Source of the DNA: Limnobacter sp.
GTDB lineage: Bacteria; Pseudomonadota; Gammaproteobacteria; Burkholderiales; Burkholderiaceae_B
DNA length: 64,000 bases
Direction: 5' to 3'
Assembly: GCA_029866125.1 (NCBI GenBank)
Contig: JARWZZ010000015.1
Span: 410,701-474,700, forward strand
Below, piece after piece: positions 8,743 through 18,210 of the stretch. The position numbers were made by a program, and so were the translations under genes. The first letter of the stretch is position 1, and every line of letters begins with the position of its first letter. The notes beneath the pieces were generated by a model. It made no database searches and had not been told where the DNA came from. It saw only the letters and a list, made by a program, of their open reading frames with translations.

Positions 8743-11073
8743 TTAACTGTTGTTGCTTAACAAAAGCGTTTGGTTGGACTGGCGAAGACGGGCCACCATG
8801 CTAACCGCAATGTGTTGTAAGAGGGACTGGCTTGCTGCTGGGCAATGTTCACTCAAGGATTCGAAGGCCGACTGGCTCAGGTGCAAAAGCCGACTGGGCG
8901 AGTCCGCGCGAATGCTGGCTGACCGGCTTTGCCCGTCCAGAAGGGCCATCTCGCCCACCAAGCTGCCAGGTTTGAAGCGCATCAGCCGCTCGGTGTGGCC
9001 GGGAGTTTCCAGCCAGGCACTGAGTTGTCCTTGGACCAACAGGTAAAGCCCATCTGCTTCTTGGCCTTTTTCGAACAAGGTTTGATGGGCATCCAAACTG
9101 ACGGCATCCCATTCTTTGGCAAAGTAGCCCAATTGGTCGCCCGGCAATTGAGACCAAGCGGGATGGCTGCCTAGAATGTCCTCAATGTTCAAATCTACTG
9201 TGGCGTCCAAGGTGCCCATGCCTTCTTGGCTATGCAAGTCACCTTCTTTTTGCTGTTGCAAAAGCCGATTTTCGATGGCCCAAAAAGCCTCTTCAGGTTG
9301 TGGGTAGCAAGCCACTCGGGACTGTTTGATCACTTGCTGAAAGGGTGCAAACCCGCCAGTTTCAGACGGTTTGGCGGGCAGTACCACCATGGATTGAATG
9401 CCGTGTTGCTTAAACCAGCGCAGCAGGCGGGCCAGGTTGTCTACCCCGGTGTCGTCAATGTAGCGCAGGCGTGTAAAGTCCAGCAGCACGAGCTGTTTTT
9501 GGATTAACTCGTCTTGCAAGCGCATATTAATTTGGGGCGAGTTGGCAAAAAACAGATTGCCTTCAAACCGAATCCAACTGAAATATTGGAATTCCTGATT
9601 GAGAATGGCCAAGTCACCCGTGGGCCTTTGGGTGCGAGAACGCACGCTGGGGTTGTGAATGATTTCGCTTAAGCCACTGCCGGTTTGCTGGCGCAAAAAA
9701 TAAACCGCCACAAAGATAACGCCTGTAAGTACGCCACCCAGCAAGTTAAACGCCCCTGCGGCAGTCAGCATGGCCACGATGACCCAAAAGGTAAAAGATT
9801 CGCTAGGCGCCAGTTGATCGTTTGGCCGAAACAAGCCTGTGATTTGCCGCAAAAACAGGCGATAAGTGCTGCCTTGAATGCTAACCAGTGAGGAAATGCC
9901 GGAGATGGCCGCCACTAACAAAATAGGAATGTGGCCCCAAAACTGCCACAGAGCAGCTGTGGTTAAAACGATGGCCAGAGCATAGGTGCCGTCACTCCAA
10001 CGGCTGCGGCTGCCCATGGCCAAACCGGCTGAGGTGCGGTTACTGAAATTGGAAATGGGCAGCACCAGCAGCAGCCCGGCCAGCATGTTGGACAGAGCCA
10101 AAACATTGAGCTCCCGCGCGGTGTCATGGCGGTATTCCAGTTGTTGGTCTGCCAGTAGGTGGGCGCACATGCTTTCAATTAAAACGATGGAGGCGGCGAT
10201 GACGCTGGCCAAGCCAATTTGAATCAAAAGCTCAGGGTTTTTTATCAGAAGGTTTTTGAGCAAGCTGCCCACTGCAAGCCAATGTTGGTCGGTGCTGCTG
10301 AATAAACTGGTCAGCGGGTACATGGGCGTTGCGGAGGCTTTTGGGCCCAGGCTATCGCCCAAGCCCATGCTGCTTAGCATGATGTACACCGAGCCGCCCA
10401 CCAGCAGGCCATACAAAGTGCTAAGTGGGCTTGGCTTGACCAGCCTGAAATACAACATGCCAGCGCCCACACACAGGCTTACTACCAAGGCGGGTAGGGA
10501 AATTTGATTGAAATGCCCCAGCAATTCCACCGGCTTGTTGTACACCGCCATGCCCAGCAGGGCTGGGATTAAAGAATAGAAGGTAAAAAAGCCGACCATG
10601 GTGTTCAGGCCAATCAGCACGGGCGCGGGTATAAATTGCATGGCGCGCCCCAAGCCTTGAGTTTGGGCCAAGTAAATGAGTAGCCCTGTGAGGCTAAGCT
10701 GGCCGGCCATGAGCAGCATCAGCGCATGGAATTGCACTGGGTCTGACATGTCAGAAAGGCCAGCGGTGCTAAGCAACAGCGCCACCGAGCCTGCAGTGAT
10801 AAACGAAGTGCTGCCCCGTGGCCCACCAAACTGGGCGGGTGCCTTGCCCAATAAAACCCCAACCACACCGCCCAACACTGCGCTGCCCAAACCCGCGTAA
10901 ATGGCATAGGAAATTCCCTCTGCACCCAAGGGTGAGAAGGCCAGAAGCCCATAAATAAATGCTTGGCAAAAGCCCGCGATGGCAACCACCGCGCCAGCTT
11001 TGAGTTCGGTTAATAGCACGTTGTGAGTAACAAGATAGATAAGTATTGGGGGGAGGGATAAAGCATAGCGCAA
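8743..11073 (-). CDS. SulP-family transporter fused to STAS and cyclic-nucleotide-binding domains
   Basis: A 776-residue inner-membrane protein. Residues 1 to about 470 form the SLC26/SulP anion-transport region with repeated hydrophobic helices. Residues about 495-610 are a STAS domain (LVLLDFTRLRYIDDTGVDNL). Residues about 635-760 are a cNMP-binding domain with the phosphate-binding cassette GEMALLDGQSRSAS beginning near residue 708. The cassette keeps the conserved Glu and Arg that contact cAMP or cGMP. The transported anion is unknown. The start appears to be TTG at 11073 and its ribosome site is weak. Cyclic-nucleotide gating of the transporter is inference from domain content; the window also encodes a class III cyclase. 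Confidence 0.88.
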   Translation of the reverse strand: MRYALSLPPILIYLVTHNVLLTELKAGAVVAIAGFCQAFIYGLLAFSPLGAEGISYAIYAGLGSAVLGGVVGVLLGKAPAQFGGPRGSTSFITAGSVALLLSTAGLSDMSDPVQFHALMLLMAGQLSLTGLLIYLAQTQGLGRAMQFIPAPVLIGLNTMVGFFTFYSLIPALLGMAVYNKPVELLGHFNQISLPALVVSLCVGAGMLYFRLVKPSPLSTLYGLLVGGSVYIMLSSMGLGDSLGPKASATPMYPLTSLFSSTDQHWLAVGSLLKNLLIKNPELLIQIGLASVIAASIVLIESMCAHLLADQQLEYRHDTARELNVLALSNMLAGLLLVLPISNFSNRTSAGLAMGSRSRWSDGTYALAIVLTTAALWQFWGHIPILLVAAISGISSLVSIQGSTYRLFLRQITGLFRPNDQLAPSESFTFWVIVAMLTAAGAFNLLGGVLTGVIFVAVYFLRQQTGSGLSEIIHNPSVRSRTQRPTGDLAILNQEFQYFSWIRFEGNLFFANSPQINMRLQDELIQKQLVLLDFTRLRYIDDTGVDNLARLLRWFKQHGIQSMVVLPAKPSETGGFAPFQQVIKQSRVACYPQPEEAFWAIENRLLQQQKEGDLHSQEGMGTLDATVDLNIEDILGSHPAWSQLPGDQLGYFAKEWDAVSLDAHQTLFEKGQEADGLYLLVQGQLSAWLETPGHTERLMRFKPGSLVGEMALLDGQSRSASIRADSPSRLLHLSQSAFESLSEHCPAASQSLLQHIAVSMVARLRQSNQTLLLSNNS

Positions 11074-11214
11074 GTTGGCGGGTTTCAGTGCTCAACATCG
11101 GAGCTTCACATCGGTGCAAACCCCTGCATCCAAAAGTTTACATACTGAGTAATAACAGAATAATCAAGATGGTCACAAACGCAGGCTATCCGAAACAATG
11201 CGTGGGAGAGAGAC

Positions 11215-13995
11215 ATGTTAAAGCAGGTTGTGTTGCTGGGTGCCGCGTGCGTGGCGCTGGCGGGTTGTTTGGGTGGCAGTGACAGCGGCATTGCAGATGG
11301 CGGTGGAGGACAACCCACCAGCCCTTCTGAAGTGGGGGGTGGCAGTACCCCGGGCTACAACGTAACAATCACCCGCACTACCTATGGCGTGCCCCACATC
11401 AAAGCCAAAGATTACAAAAGCTTGGGCTATGGAGAGGGCTATGCTTTTGCGCAAGACAATTTGTGTGTTTTCTTGGAAGACTTGCTGACCATTCGTGGCG
11501 AAAGGGCTCGCTTTTTCGGCCCCCAAGGCACTTATACGATTGAACCCAACGGGTCGACTGCCAACAACGTGGACAGCGACTTTTTCTGGAAAAGCCTTTT
11601 TGCTCACAAAGAGGCAGATGCCAAAGGCATTAAGCGCACCGCTTGGGAAAAAACCCGAGAGAACACGCTACCGGAATTCAAAGAAGTGGTAACCGGATAC
11701 ACCGCAGGTGTTAACCGGTACATTGCCGAGCTGAAAGCGGGTGAGCAGGTTTACACCAAAGCAGATGGCAGCAAAGTCACTGCCCATGCGGCCTGCGCCA
11801 ACGCAGAATGGCTAAAACCGATTGAAGAGGCGGATTTGTATCGCCGGTTTGTGCGGCTGTCCGTGTTGGCCAGTACATCTGTGTTTGTGGGGGAAATTGG
11901 CAGTACGCAGCCGCCGTCAGGCTTGCCTGTTGTGGGAGGAGCCTTGAGTGGTGCTGCAGGTGGTGCTGTTGCGTTGCCGGCCGCTAGGTCTGCTGCAAAC
12001 GCAACTCCAACTCCTGCCTCAATACCAGCCGCATTGAAAAACAGCAAAGAGGGCCAATTGGCTTTGGCTGCCTTGCAGAACAATCCCAACCCTTTTACTG
12101 CCATGCAGGACAAGGACAAATTCGGCAGCAATATGTACGCCTTTGGTCGGGATGGTACGCAAAACGGTCAATCTTTGGTTTACGGCAACCCCCACTTTCC
12201 GTGGAAGGGTACCGAGCGTCTTTACCTCAGCCACAACACATTGGAAATTGACGGCAAAAAGAAAATGGACATCATGGGCGTGGGCCTGTATGGCGTGCCC
12301 GCAGTGTTGATTGGTTTCAACGAGAAGTTAGCTTGGAGTCATACGGTATCAACCGCATTCCGCTTCACCATGTACCAGTTGCAGGTGAACCCGCAGAACC
12401 CCCTGCAATACATGAAAGACGGCAAGGCAGTCGACTTTATCGCTTTGCCCACTGAAATTGAAGTCAAAGGCGCGGATGGCCAAGTCAGCAAAATGAGCCG
12501 CACCATGTACCGCAGCGAGTACGGCCCGATGCTGAAATTGACAGTGAGTGGCGTACCCGTGCTGGATTGGAACCAGTTGTATGCCTTTACAGTGCGTGAT
12601 GCCAACTTGGAAAATGACAGGCTGATCAACCAGTTTGCCAAGTGGAACATGGCCGAATCGCTGGAAGAATTCATTGACCTACACAAAAGCGTGCTGGGTG
12701 TGCCTTGGGTAAACACCGTAGCCAGTGGGCCCAATAAGCCTGCTTACTATGGCGATGTCACCGTGGTGCCCAACGTGCCAGACTCGCTAACGGCCGCTTG
12801 CAAAATGGAGCCATTCCACACTGTATTGCAGCAGCTTTCCCCCGGTTTGCCTGTGTTGGACGGCAGCAAGAGTGCTTGTGCATGGAAGGACGACGCCGAT
12901 GCCCCAGCCAAGGGCGTATTTGGTGGGTCCAACTTGCCGACTTTGCTGCGTGATGACTACGTGACCAATTGCAACGACAGCCATTGGCTGACCAACCCCC
13001 GCGCCCGGTTGAGCGGTTTTGCCCGCATTATTGGTGACGAAAATGCCGAGCGTACACTGCGTACCCGGCTGTGCATTTTGCAAGCAGAACGCCGCCTTGC
13101 GGGTACCGATGAGTTTGGTACCACCAAAAAAATGAGTCAGGAGCTGATGAAAACCATCGCTTTAAACAGCGAAATTTATTCAGCCACCATCACCAAAGAA
13201 CAGGTTTTAGGCACGTTGTGCCAGTTGCCCGCCATTCCCGGTACCAGTTCACCTGCCCCAGTGCAAACCGCTGCAGCTTGCGCCGCTTTGCGCGGTTGGG
13301 ATGGAAAAGACAACTTAGACAGCAAGGGTGCCCACCTGTGGCGTGAGTTCTGGGACAGGGCAATAGCGCCACCCGGTTTGATGGGCACCAACTTGCCCGT
13401 TGGCATACCCCAATTGCAGCCACCAGCCTTGGCCTTGCCGGTTGTGGGCACATTGCCCATTCCTGCGCTGCCGGTTTCCCTGCCGACCAATCGCTGGACT
13501 ACCGGGTTTTCAGCGGCTGACCCTGTAAACACGCCACGTGGCTTGAACCCAGCCAACCCGTTTATTGCTGCTGCGTTTGCGGATGCAATTACGGCGGTCC
13601 AGAACTCGGGCTTTGCCTTGGATGCCCCGTTGAAAGACATTCAGTTTTCAGGGCAGCATTTGAATTCTAAAATCGCGGTGTTTGGTGGCTCTAGCCCGGC
13701 AGGCGCATTCACCATTGCGCGCACAGGCCCACTGAGTAAAGAGGGTTACAAAATTGATTACGGCAACAGCTACATTCAAGCTGTGACATGGGTGCCCGAC
13801 AACAATGGCGGCTTTAAACCCAAGGCCGATGCGATGTTGACCTACTCCAACTCCACCGACCCAGCCAACCCGCATTACGATGATTACACCAAAGCGTATG
13901 CGGCCAAAGAGTGGCTAACCTTGCCATTTACCCCGGCTGAAATTGAGGCTCAGAAGGTGGGCCAGACCCAAGTTTTGACGGCACCTTTTAAATAA
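11215..13995 (+). CDS. Penicillin acylase family Ntn-hydrolase, lipoprotein
   Basis: A 926-residue exported amidase precursor. The lipobox LAGC places Cys18 as lipidated. The alpha part contains TRTTYGVPHIKAKDYKSLGYGEGYAFAQDN. The autocleavage and nucleophile site is Gly304-Ser305 (KFGSNMYAFG), followed by the usual GNPHFPW. A low-complexity Ala/Pro-rich stretch at residues 228-275, just before the nucleophile, may be the excised spacer. The family cleaves beta-lactam or fatty-acyl amides, including acyl-homoserine lactones (PvdQ, QuiP). The specificity here is unknown. A good ribosome site (GGGAGAGAG) precedes the ATG. Downstream is a strong terminator. Confidence 0.88.
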   Translation: MLKQVVLLGAACVALAGCLGGSDSGIADGGGGQPTSPSEVGGGSTPGYNVTITRTTYGVPHIKAKDYKSLGYGEGYAFAQDNLCVFLEDLLTIRGERARFFGPQGTYTIEPNGSTANNVDSDFFWKSLFAHKEADAKGIKRTAWEKTRENTLPEFKEVVTGYTAGVNRYIAELKAGEQVYTKADGSKVTAHAACANAEWLKPIEEADLYRRFVRLSVLASTSVFVGEIGSTQPPSGLPVVGGALSGAAGGAVALPAARSAANATPTPASIPAALKNSKEGQLALAALQNNPNPFTAMQDKDKFGSNMYAFGRDGTQNGQSLVYGNPHFPWKGTERLYLSHNTLEIDGKKKMDIMGVGLYGVPAVLIGFNEKLAWSHTVSTAFRFTMYQLQVNPQNPLQYMKDGKAVDFIALPTEIEVKGADGQVSKMSRTMYRSEYGPMLKLTVSGVPVLDWNQLYAFTVRDANLENDRLINQFAKWNMAESLEEFIDLHKSVLGVPWVNTVASGPNKPAYYGDVTVVPNVPDSLTAACKMEPFHTVLQQLSPGLPVLDGSKSACAWKDDADAPAKGVFGGSNLPTLLRDDYVTNCNDSHWLTNPRARLSGFARIIGDENAERTLRTRLCILQAERRLAGTDEFGTTKKMSQELMKTIALNSEIYSATITKEQVLGTLCQLPAIPGTSSPAPVQTAAACAALRGWDGKDNLDSKGAHLWREFWDRAIAPPGLMGTNLPVGIPQLQPPALALPVVGTLPIPALPVSLPTNRWTTGFSAADPVNTPRGLNPANPFIAAAFADAITAVQNSGFALDAPLKDIQFSGQHLNSKIAVFGGSSPAGAFTIARTGPLSKEGYKIDYGNSYIQAVTWVPDNNGGFKPKADAMLTYSNSTDPANPHYDDYTKAYAAKEWLTLPFTPAEIEAQKVGQTQVLTAPFK

Positions 13996-14100
13996 TTGAG
14001 GTGTGACTGAATCCAATTGGGTAATTTTCAGGTAACAAGAAGCAATAAGAAGATTGCACTGCACCTCGTGTGCGGTGCCGATAAAAGAGGCAGCACGTAC

Positions 14101-14135
14101 AAACCGACCTTGCATTCAATGCGGGTCGGTTTTTT
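14101..14135 (+). terminator. Rho-independent terminator after the acylase gene
   Basis: The stem AAACCGACC (14101-14109) pairs with GGTCGGTTT (14124-14132), with an inner GCATT/AATGC extension and a T-run immediately after. Confidence 0.85.
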
Positions 14136-14157
14136 ATTGCCATTATTTGCTAAGTAC

Positions 14158-14679
14158 TTATTTTTTGATCGGAATCTTCTGGCCTTCAAGCACTGGTACC
14201 GCAGTGATGCTGTTTTTGGGGCTGCCTTCCAGCACGCGGTCGGAATAAGTCAGGTAGACCAAAGCATTGCGGCGCTGGTCCACAAAGCGCACCACCTGCA
14301 GGGATTTAAAAATCAATGAACGCCTTTCATTGAACACCTCGTCACTGGGCAACAAAGGCTCTTTGACTTTGATGGGGCCCACTTGGCGGCAGGCAATTGA
14401 GGCATCGGCCGTGTCTTCAGCAATCCCCAAGGTGCCTGAAATTCCGCCTGTTTTTGCGCGTGACACATAGCAGGTGACGCCGTCTACTTTCGGGTCATCA
14501 AATGCGTCAATGACCACCTTGTCCGATCCAAACACTTTGAATTTGGTGTTGACCGAGCCAATCTCCTCCGCCTGGGCGGGCAAGTGCAGAATGGATGCGG
14601 CAGCCACCAATCCGAGCAGGATTCGGTTAAAACTGACCAATTTCAATGTGATTGCTTTGTTAAGTGGTGTTGATTGCAT
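14158..14679 (-). CDS. creA: CreA family protein
   Basis: A 173-residue exported protein of the CreA family, whose biochemical role is not established. The signal peptide runs through [17 protein letters not shown]. The conserved core includes [27 protein letters not shown] with one Cys, and [19 protein letters not shown] with a second. The end carries [18 protein letters not shown], typical of the family. I chose the ATG at 14679 because of the strong GGGAGG site; the open frame continues upstream to 14898 but that part is not protein-like. It lies 31 bp downstream of the thioesterase gene, possibly in one transcript. Confidence 0.87.
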   Translation of the reverse strand: MQSTPLNKAITLKLVSFNRILLGLVAAASILHLPAQAEEIGSVNTKFKVFGSDKVVIDAFDDPKVDGVTCYVSRAKTGGISGTLGIAEDTADASIACRQVGPIKVKEPLLPSDEVFNERRSLIFKSLQVVRFVDQRRNALVYLTYSDRVLEGSPKNSITAVPVLEGQKIPIKK

Positions 14680-14710
14680 AGGCCTCCCCAGATTCGTCGT
14701 CACTGATTCA

Positions 14711-15193
14711 TTACATATTGGATTTGGCATCACGGTAGCGCTGCTCGGCCTCGGCACGTAGCAACTTACGAAGCTCTGCAGATTTCCACCGTTGCTTTTC
14801 CTCATCCGTTTCGGGCACCAATTCGGGTACTTCAGCGGATTTGCCGTTTTCGTCCATTGCAACCATGGTGAAAAAGCAGCTGTTGGTGTGGGTTGCAATG
14901 CCTTGGTGAATGTCCTCGGACACCACTTTGATGCCCACTTCCATGGACGTGCGGCCGGTGTAATTCACGCTGGCAAAAAAGGTGACCAACTCGCCCACGC
15001 GCACGGGTTGGCGAAACTGCACCCGGTCCACTGAAAGGGTCACCACATACATGCCCGCATACCGGCTGGCGCAGGCATAGGCCACTTGATCCAACAACTT
15101 CAAAATATGACCGCCGTGTACCTTGCCACTAAAATTGGCCATATCGGGCGTCATTAATACGGTCATGCTAAGTTGATGTTTGGCAAATGGCAT
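14711..15193 (-). CDS. Acyl-CoA thioesterase (hotdog fold, YciA/BACH type)
   Basis: A 160-residue hotdog enzyme that hydrolyses acyl-CoA. The signature is [21 protein letters not shown] near residues 18-38, with the central Asp, followed by [14 protein letters not shown]. The C-terminal tail (about 30 residues) is charged and helical, as in many YciA relatives. The ATG at 15193 has GAAGGG at 8 nt; the longer frame to 15259 lacks this. It is divergent from the ydcF-like gene and upstream of creA on the same strand. Confidence 0.88.
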   Translation of the reverse strand: MPFAKHQLSMTVLMTPDMANFSGKVHGGHILKLLDQVAYACASRYAGMYVVTLSVDRVQFRQPVRVGELVTFFASVNYTGRTSMEVGIKVVSEDIHQGIATHTNSCFFTMVAMDENGKSAEVPELVPETDEEKQRWKSAELRKLLRAEAEQRYRDAKSNM

Positions 15194-15279
15194 GTTGAAG
15201 GCCCTTCTTTGATTTGGAATCGGCTCAGTGTATCGCGATGTGAGGTGTTTTCGGCGCACACTTGAGGTGTTTTCGAATC

Positions 15280-16143
15280 ATGTTTACCGGAGTGTTTGTT
15301 GTGGTTGCAGAGGCAATGAAGTATTTGATTTGGGCAGCAAGCCCTGTGGGTGTGTGGATATTTCTCAATGCTTTGGCTTGGATGGGCCTGTTTGGTCGCC
15401 GGGGTATTAAAGCGGCGGTGGTTGTGATTGCCCATGCCCAGCTGTTGCTGTTTTGCATGCCTTGGGTGTCTGATCGACTGATTGGCCATTTGGAAAGCGA
15501 TGCCTTGGCCTTACAAAGTGCCCGCCCGCTTCAGGCCCCAGTCGATGCCATCGTGGTGTTGGGCGGTGGTTTAGAAACTGCTTACAGCGGCGTGAGGGAC
15601 TTGCCCGATTTGAAGGATTCCGCCGACCGGGTTTGGGTGGGCGCACGCTTATACAAACAAGGCGTAGCGCCTTTGGTGGTGGTGAGTGGCGGCAGTTTTT
15701 CCCAAGACAGCAAAGTGGAGGTGGAGGCGGTTGGCATGGCCCGCTTTTTGATGGACCTTGGCGTGCCATCTGACGCAATTTTGAAAGAAATGAAAAGCCG
15801 AACCACCTTAGAAAACGCATGGCAAACCTTGGAACTGCTGGACACCCGTGCGCCCGAGGGCTCAGGGCTGGGGGCAGCCAGCAAGAAAACTTCCAACCGC
15901 CCCTTCAGAATTGCTTTGGTGACGTCCGCTTTCCACATGAGCCGCGCTGTTACATTGTTTGAAGGCGCCGGCTTCAAAGTATACCCAGTGCGTGCGGATG
16001 TGCGTGTTACCCCACAGACCAAACCCTTTTGGCAATGGCTACCTGATGGTGAAGCGCTTGACGACAGCACCACAGCAGTCAAGGAATATTTAGGGCGTTT
16101 GCAGTATGGGTTAACAAGGTATTTTAAGGAGGGTGCGCAGTGA
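15280..16143 (+). CDS. YdcF/ElyC/SanA-family membrane protein (DUF218)
   Basis: A protein of about 287 residues with two or three N-terminal membrane helices and a DUF218 domain. The domain motifs are DAIVVLGGGL, ADRVWVGARLYKQG, LVVVSGGS, the E-rich segment VEAVGMARFL, SRTTLENA and VTSAFHMSRAV. ElyC, the best studied member, acts in envelope carbon-lipid and peptidoglycan biogenesis. The start is uncertain: TTG at 15262, ATG at 15280 or ATG at 15316. Its TGA overlaps the GTG of the following binding-protein gene, suggesting co-translation with the amino-acid transporter. Confidence 0.82.
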   Translation: MFTGVFVVVAEAMKYLIWAASPVGVWIFLNALAWMGLFGRRGIKAAVVVIAHAQLLLFCMPWVSDRLIGHLESDALALQSARPLQAPVDAIVVLGGGLETAYSGVRDLPDLKDSADRVWVGARLYKQGVAPLVVVSGGSFSQDSKVEVEAVGMARFLMDLGVPSDAILKEMKSRTTLENAWQTLELLDTRAPEGSGLGAASKKTSNRPFRIALVTSAFHMSRAVTLFEGAGFKVYPVRADVRVTPQTKPFWQWLPDGEALDDSTTAVKEYLGRLQYGLTRYFKEGAQ

Positions 16144-17180
16144 GGCTTTTGAGGATGGGGCTTTGGAAGTTGGGATTCCCCGTGGCCGCCTTGGTGCTGG
16201 CCCTGTGTGTCGAGGGGGTGCAGGCTGGCCCTGTGCTGGATGCCATCAAATCGCGGGGCGAAGTGCGGTGCGGGGTTAGCAGTGGTGTGGCTGGGTTTTC
16301 TGCATTGGATGGGGCGGGCCGCTGGTCGGGTTTGGATGTGGACACTTGCCGTGCGGTGGCCGCTGCTGTATTGGGCGACGCCAACAAAGTCAGTTACACG
16401 CCGCTTAGCAGCCAGCAGCGCTTTGCAGCTTTGCAAGCCAACCAAATTGACATACTAAGCCGCAACACCACATGGACCTTAACCCGCGACGCAGGCTTGG
16501 GTTTGAGCTTTGCTGCCATTACTTACTTTGATGGGCAGGGCTTGTTGGTACCCAAAAAGTTTGGGGTTAAAAGCGCCAAAGAACTAAAGGGCGCCGAAAT
16601 TTGCGTGCAAAGCGGCACCACCAATGAAAAAAACCTCAGCACATTTTTAGGCGTGAACGGCATCAAGGCCAAAGCCATTGTGTATGACAACTTTGAGGCC
16701 GCCTACAAAGCGTTTTTCAGTGGGCGTTGCCAAGCTTTTTCCACCGACGTGTCTGCTTTGATCGGCTTAAAAAACAAACAGGCTTTGAAGCCTGATGACT
16801 ACGTGGTCTTGCCCGAGGTGTTTTCCAAAGAGCCCTTGGGGCCTGCTGTTCAGCGTGGCGACGAGGATTTTCTAGCCATTGTGCGTTGGACTGTTTTTGC
16901 GATGCTGGAAGCTGAGGAATTGGGCATTGGCAAGGCCAATTTGCAAGAAGCTTTGAAAAGTACCAACCCGGCGTGGAAAAGGCTACTTGGCCAGTCCGAG
17001 GATTTGGGCGCCCCCCTCGGCTTAAAAAAGGACTGGGTGGCTCAAATTTTGGCCCAAGTTGGCAACTATGGCGAGGTGTTTGACCGCAATTTGGGGGCGG
17101 GCTCGCCTTTGGAGCTGAAACGGGGGCCCAATGCGCTGTGGACTCAGGGTGGATTGATGTATGCGCCGCCACTCAGGTAG
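16140..17180 (+). CDS. Amino-acid ABC transporter substrate-binding protein (AapJ-like)
   Basis: A 346-residue periplasmic binding protein. The signal peptide is WKLGFPVAALVLALCVEGVQA. The mature protein begins VLDAIKSRGEVRCGVSSGVAGFS, matching general L-amino-acid (AapJ) binding proteins, and continues with GLDVDTCRAVAAAVLGD, NTTWTLTRDAGLGLSF and VLPEVFSKEPLGPAV. The GTG start overlaps the previous stop and has an excellent AAGGAGG site at 7 nt. Two permease genes follow after a 181-bp gap that contains four palindromes. The exact amino acids bound cannot be told. Confidence 0.88.
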   Translation: MRLLRMGLWKLGFPVAALVLALCVEGVQAGPVLDAIKSRGEVRCGVSSGVAGFSALDGAGRWSGLDVDTCRAVAAAVLGDANKVSYTPLSSQQRFAALQANQIDILSRNTTWTLTRDAGLGLSFAAITYFDGQGLLVPKKFGVKSAKELKGAEICVQSGTTNEKNLSTFLGVNGIKAKAIVYDNFEAAYKAFFSGRCQAFSTDVSALIGLKNKQALKPDDYVVLPEVFSKEPLGPAVQRGDEDFLAIVRWTVFAMLEAEELGIGKANLQEALKSTNPAWKRLLGQSEDLGAPLGLKKDWVAQILAQVGNYGEVFDRNLGAGSPLELKRGPNALWTQGGLMYAPPLR

Positions 17181-17198
17181 ATGGGTTTTATAGAATTG

Positions 17199-17343
17199 GG
17201 CTCATAATGTGAGCCTGAAAAAATATAAACAAATGAAGCTCATCAAGTGAGCCTATACAGATAAAATAAATATAAAAGCTCATTCAATGAGCCCCATAAA
17301 AAGATTAAAAATAAGCGAAACAATAAGGCTCAACAACTGAGCC
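17199..17343 (+). repeat. Four 17-nt palindromic stem-loop elements between binding-protein and permease genes
   Basis: Copies at 17199-17215, 17237-17253, 17277-17293 and 17327-17343 follow the pattern RGCTCA-N5-TGAGCC. Arms are conserved while the loops differ (TAATG, TCAAG, TTCAA, ACAAC). Spacing between starts is 38, 40 and 50 bp. The sequence between copies is very A/T-rich. Each can form a 5-6 bp hairpin in RNA or act as a dyad in DNA. The only gene-free stretch in the operon is here, upstream of the first permease start at 17362. Confidence 0.8.
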
Positions 17344-17361
17344 TAAATGGAATAATAAATA

Positions 17362-18210
17362 ATGAATGATCTGAAATTTTCATTCTTGAATGATCCGGCA
17401 GGATTCTCCTTAAGTGAGAGTTTTTTCGCTTTGACTGCGCAATCCCAATACACGGAAGTCATAATTGCTGGCCTAATCAACACACTTAAAGTGGCCATCC
17501 CTTCGCTGGTTTTATGTAGCCTGCTTGGGTTGTTGATTGGATTGGGCCGCCTCAGCCATGCGGCATCTTGGCGGTGGTTGTGTAACGCCTATGTGGGTCT
17601 TGTACGCAACGTCCCCATGCTGCTGCAACTGCTGGCCATTTACTTTGCAATCACTCGGTTTTTACCCATCGCCAGTGAGGCATGGAGTTGGAATGGATGG
17701 GTGTTTCTCAGCAAAAGTGGTCTGGCATTACCGACCTGGGCAGCAGGTGAATGGGTGTTGCCGCAGCAAGGCCGATTTGCTGTGGAAGCTACTTGGGTGC
17801 TTAGTCCTGAGTACTTGGCGGTGTTGCTGGCCTTAAGTATTTACACCTCTGCTTTTGTGGCCGAAATTGTGCGGGCTGGGGTGCAGTCTGTGCCCCAAGG
17901 TTTGGTGCAGGCTAGCTGGGCTTTGGGTTTAAACAAACAGCAAACCCGTCGCGAAGTGGTGCTGCCCGTGGCGTTGCGCTTGATTGTTCCTGCCCTTAGT
18001 AACCAGTACTTGAATTTGCTAAAAAATGCGTCATTGGGTGTGGCGGTGGGCTACCCAGAGTTGGTGTCAGTCAGCAACACCGCAATGAATCAAAGTGGCC
18101 GGGTGATCGAGTGCGTGTTGATTGTCATGGTGCTGTATGCAGCTTTGAGTTTGTTGACTGCCTGGGTAATGAACCAGATGAACCAACGCGTGAATCGAGG
18201 TGCATTGTGA
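17362..18210 (+). CDS. Amino-acid ABC transporter permease (AapQ-like, short N-terminus)
   Basis: A 282-residue inner-membrane permease of the polar amino-acid (HisM/AapQ) type. The N-terminus FLNDPAGFSLSESFF corresponds to a region that in AapQ follows a first membrane helix, so this protein seems to lack that helix (family length from memory is near 400). Helices follow from LINTLKVAIPSLVLCSLLGL. The EAA loop is EIVRAGVQSVPQGLVQASWALGL. The ATG at 17362 has only a weak GGAA site, and an in-frame stop lies just upstream. It overlaps the next permease gene by 4 bp. Confidence 0.86.
   Translation: MNDLKFSFLNDPAGFSLSESFFALTAQSQYTEVIIAGLINTLKVAIPSLVLCSLLGLLIGLGRLSHAASWRWLCNAYVGLVRNVPMLLQLLAIYFAITRFLPIASEAWSWNGWVFLSKSGLALPTWAAGEWVLPQQGRFAVEATWVLSPEYLAVLLALSIYTSAFVAEIVRAGVQSVPQGLVQASWALGLNKQQTRREVVLPVALRLIVPALSNQYLNLLKNASLGVAVGYPELVSVSNTAMNQSGRVIECVLIVMVLYAALSLLTAWVMNQMNQRVNRGAL

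Noticed and set aside
14680..14898. N-terminal extension of CreA
   Set aside because: It overlaps the thioesterase gene, lacks a ribosome site and precedes an obvious signal peptide at 14679.
17199..17343. Possible mini CRISPR array
   Set aside because: The repeats are only 17 nt, spacers are 21-33 nt of AT-rich sequence that look alike, and no cas genes are near. The dyad reading fits better.
18111..18206. Longer form of the second permease
   Set aside because: It would lie inside the first permease gene in another frame; the GTG at 18207 has a proper site and overlaps the stop.
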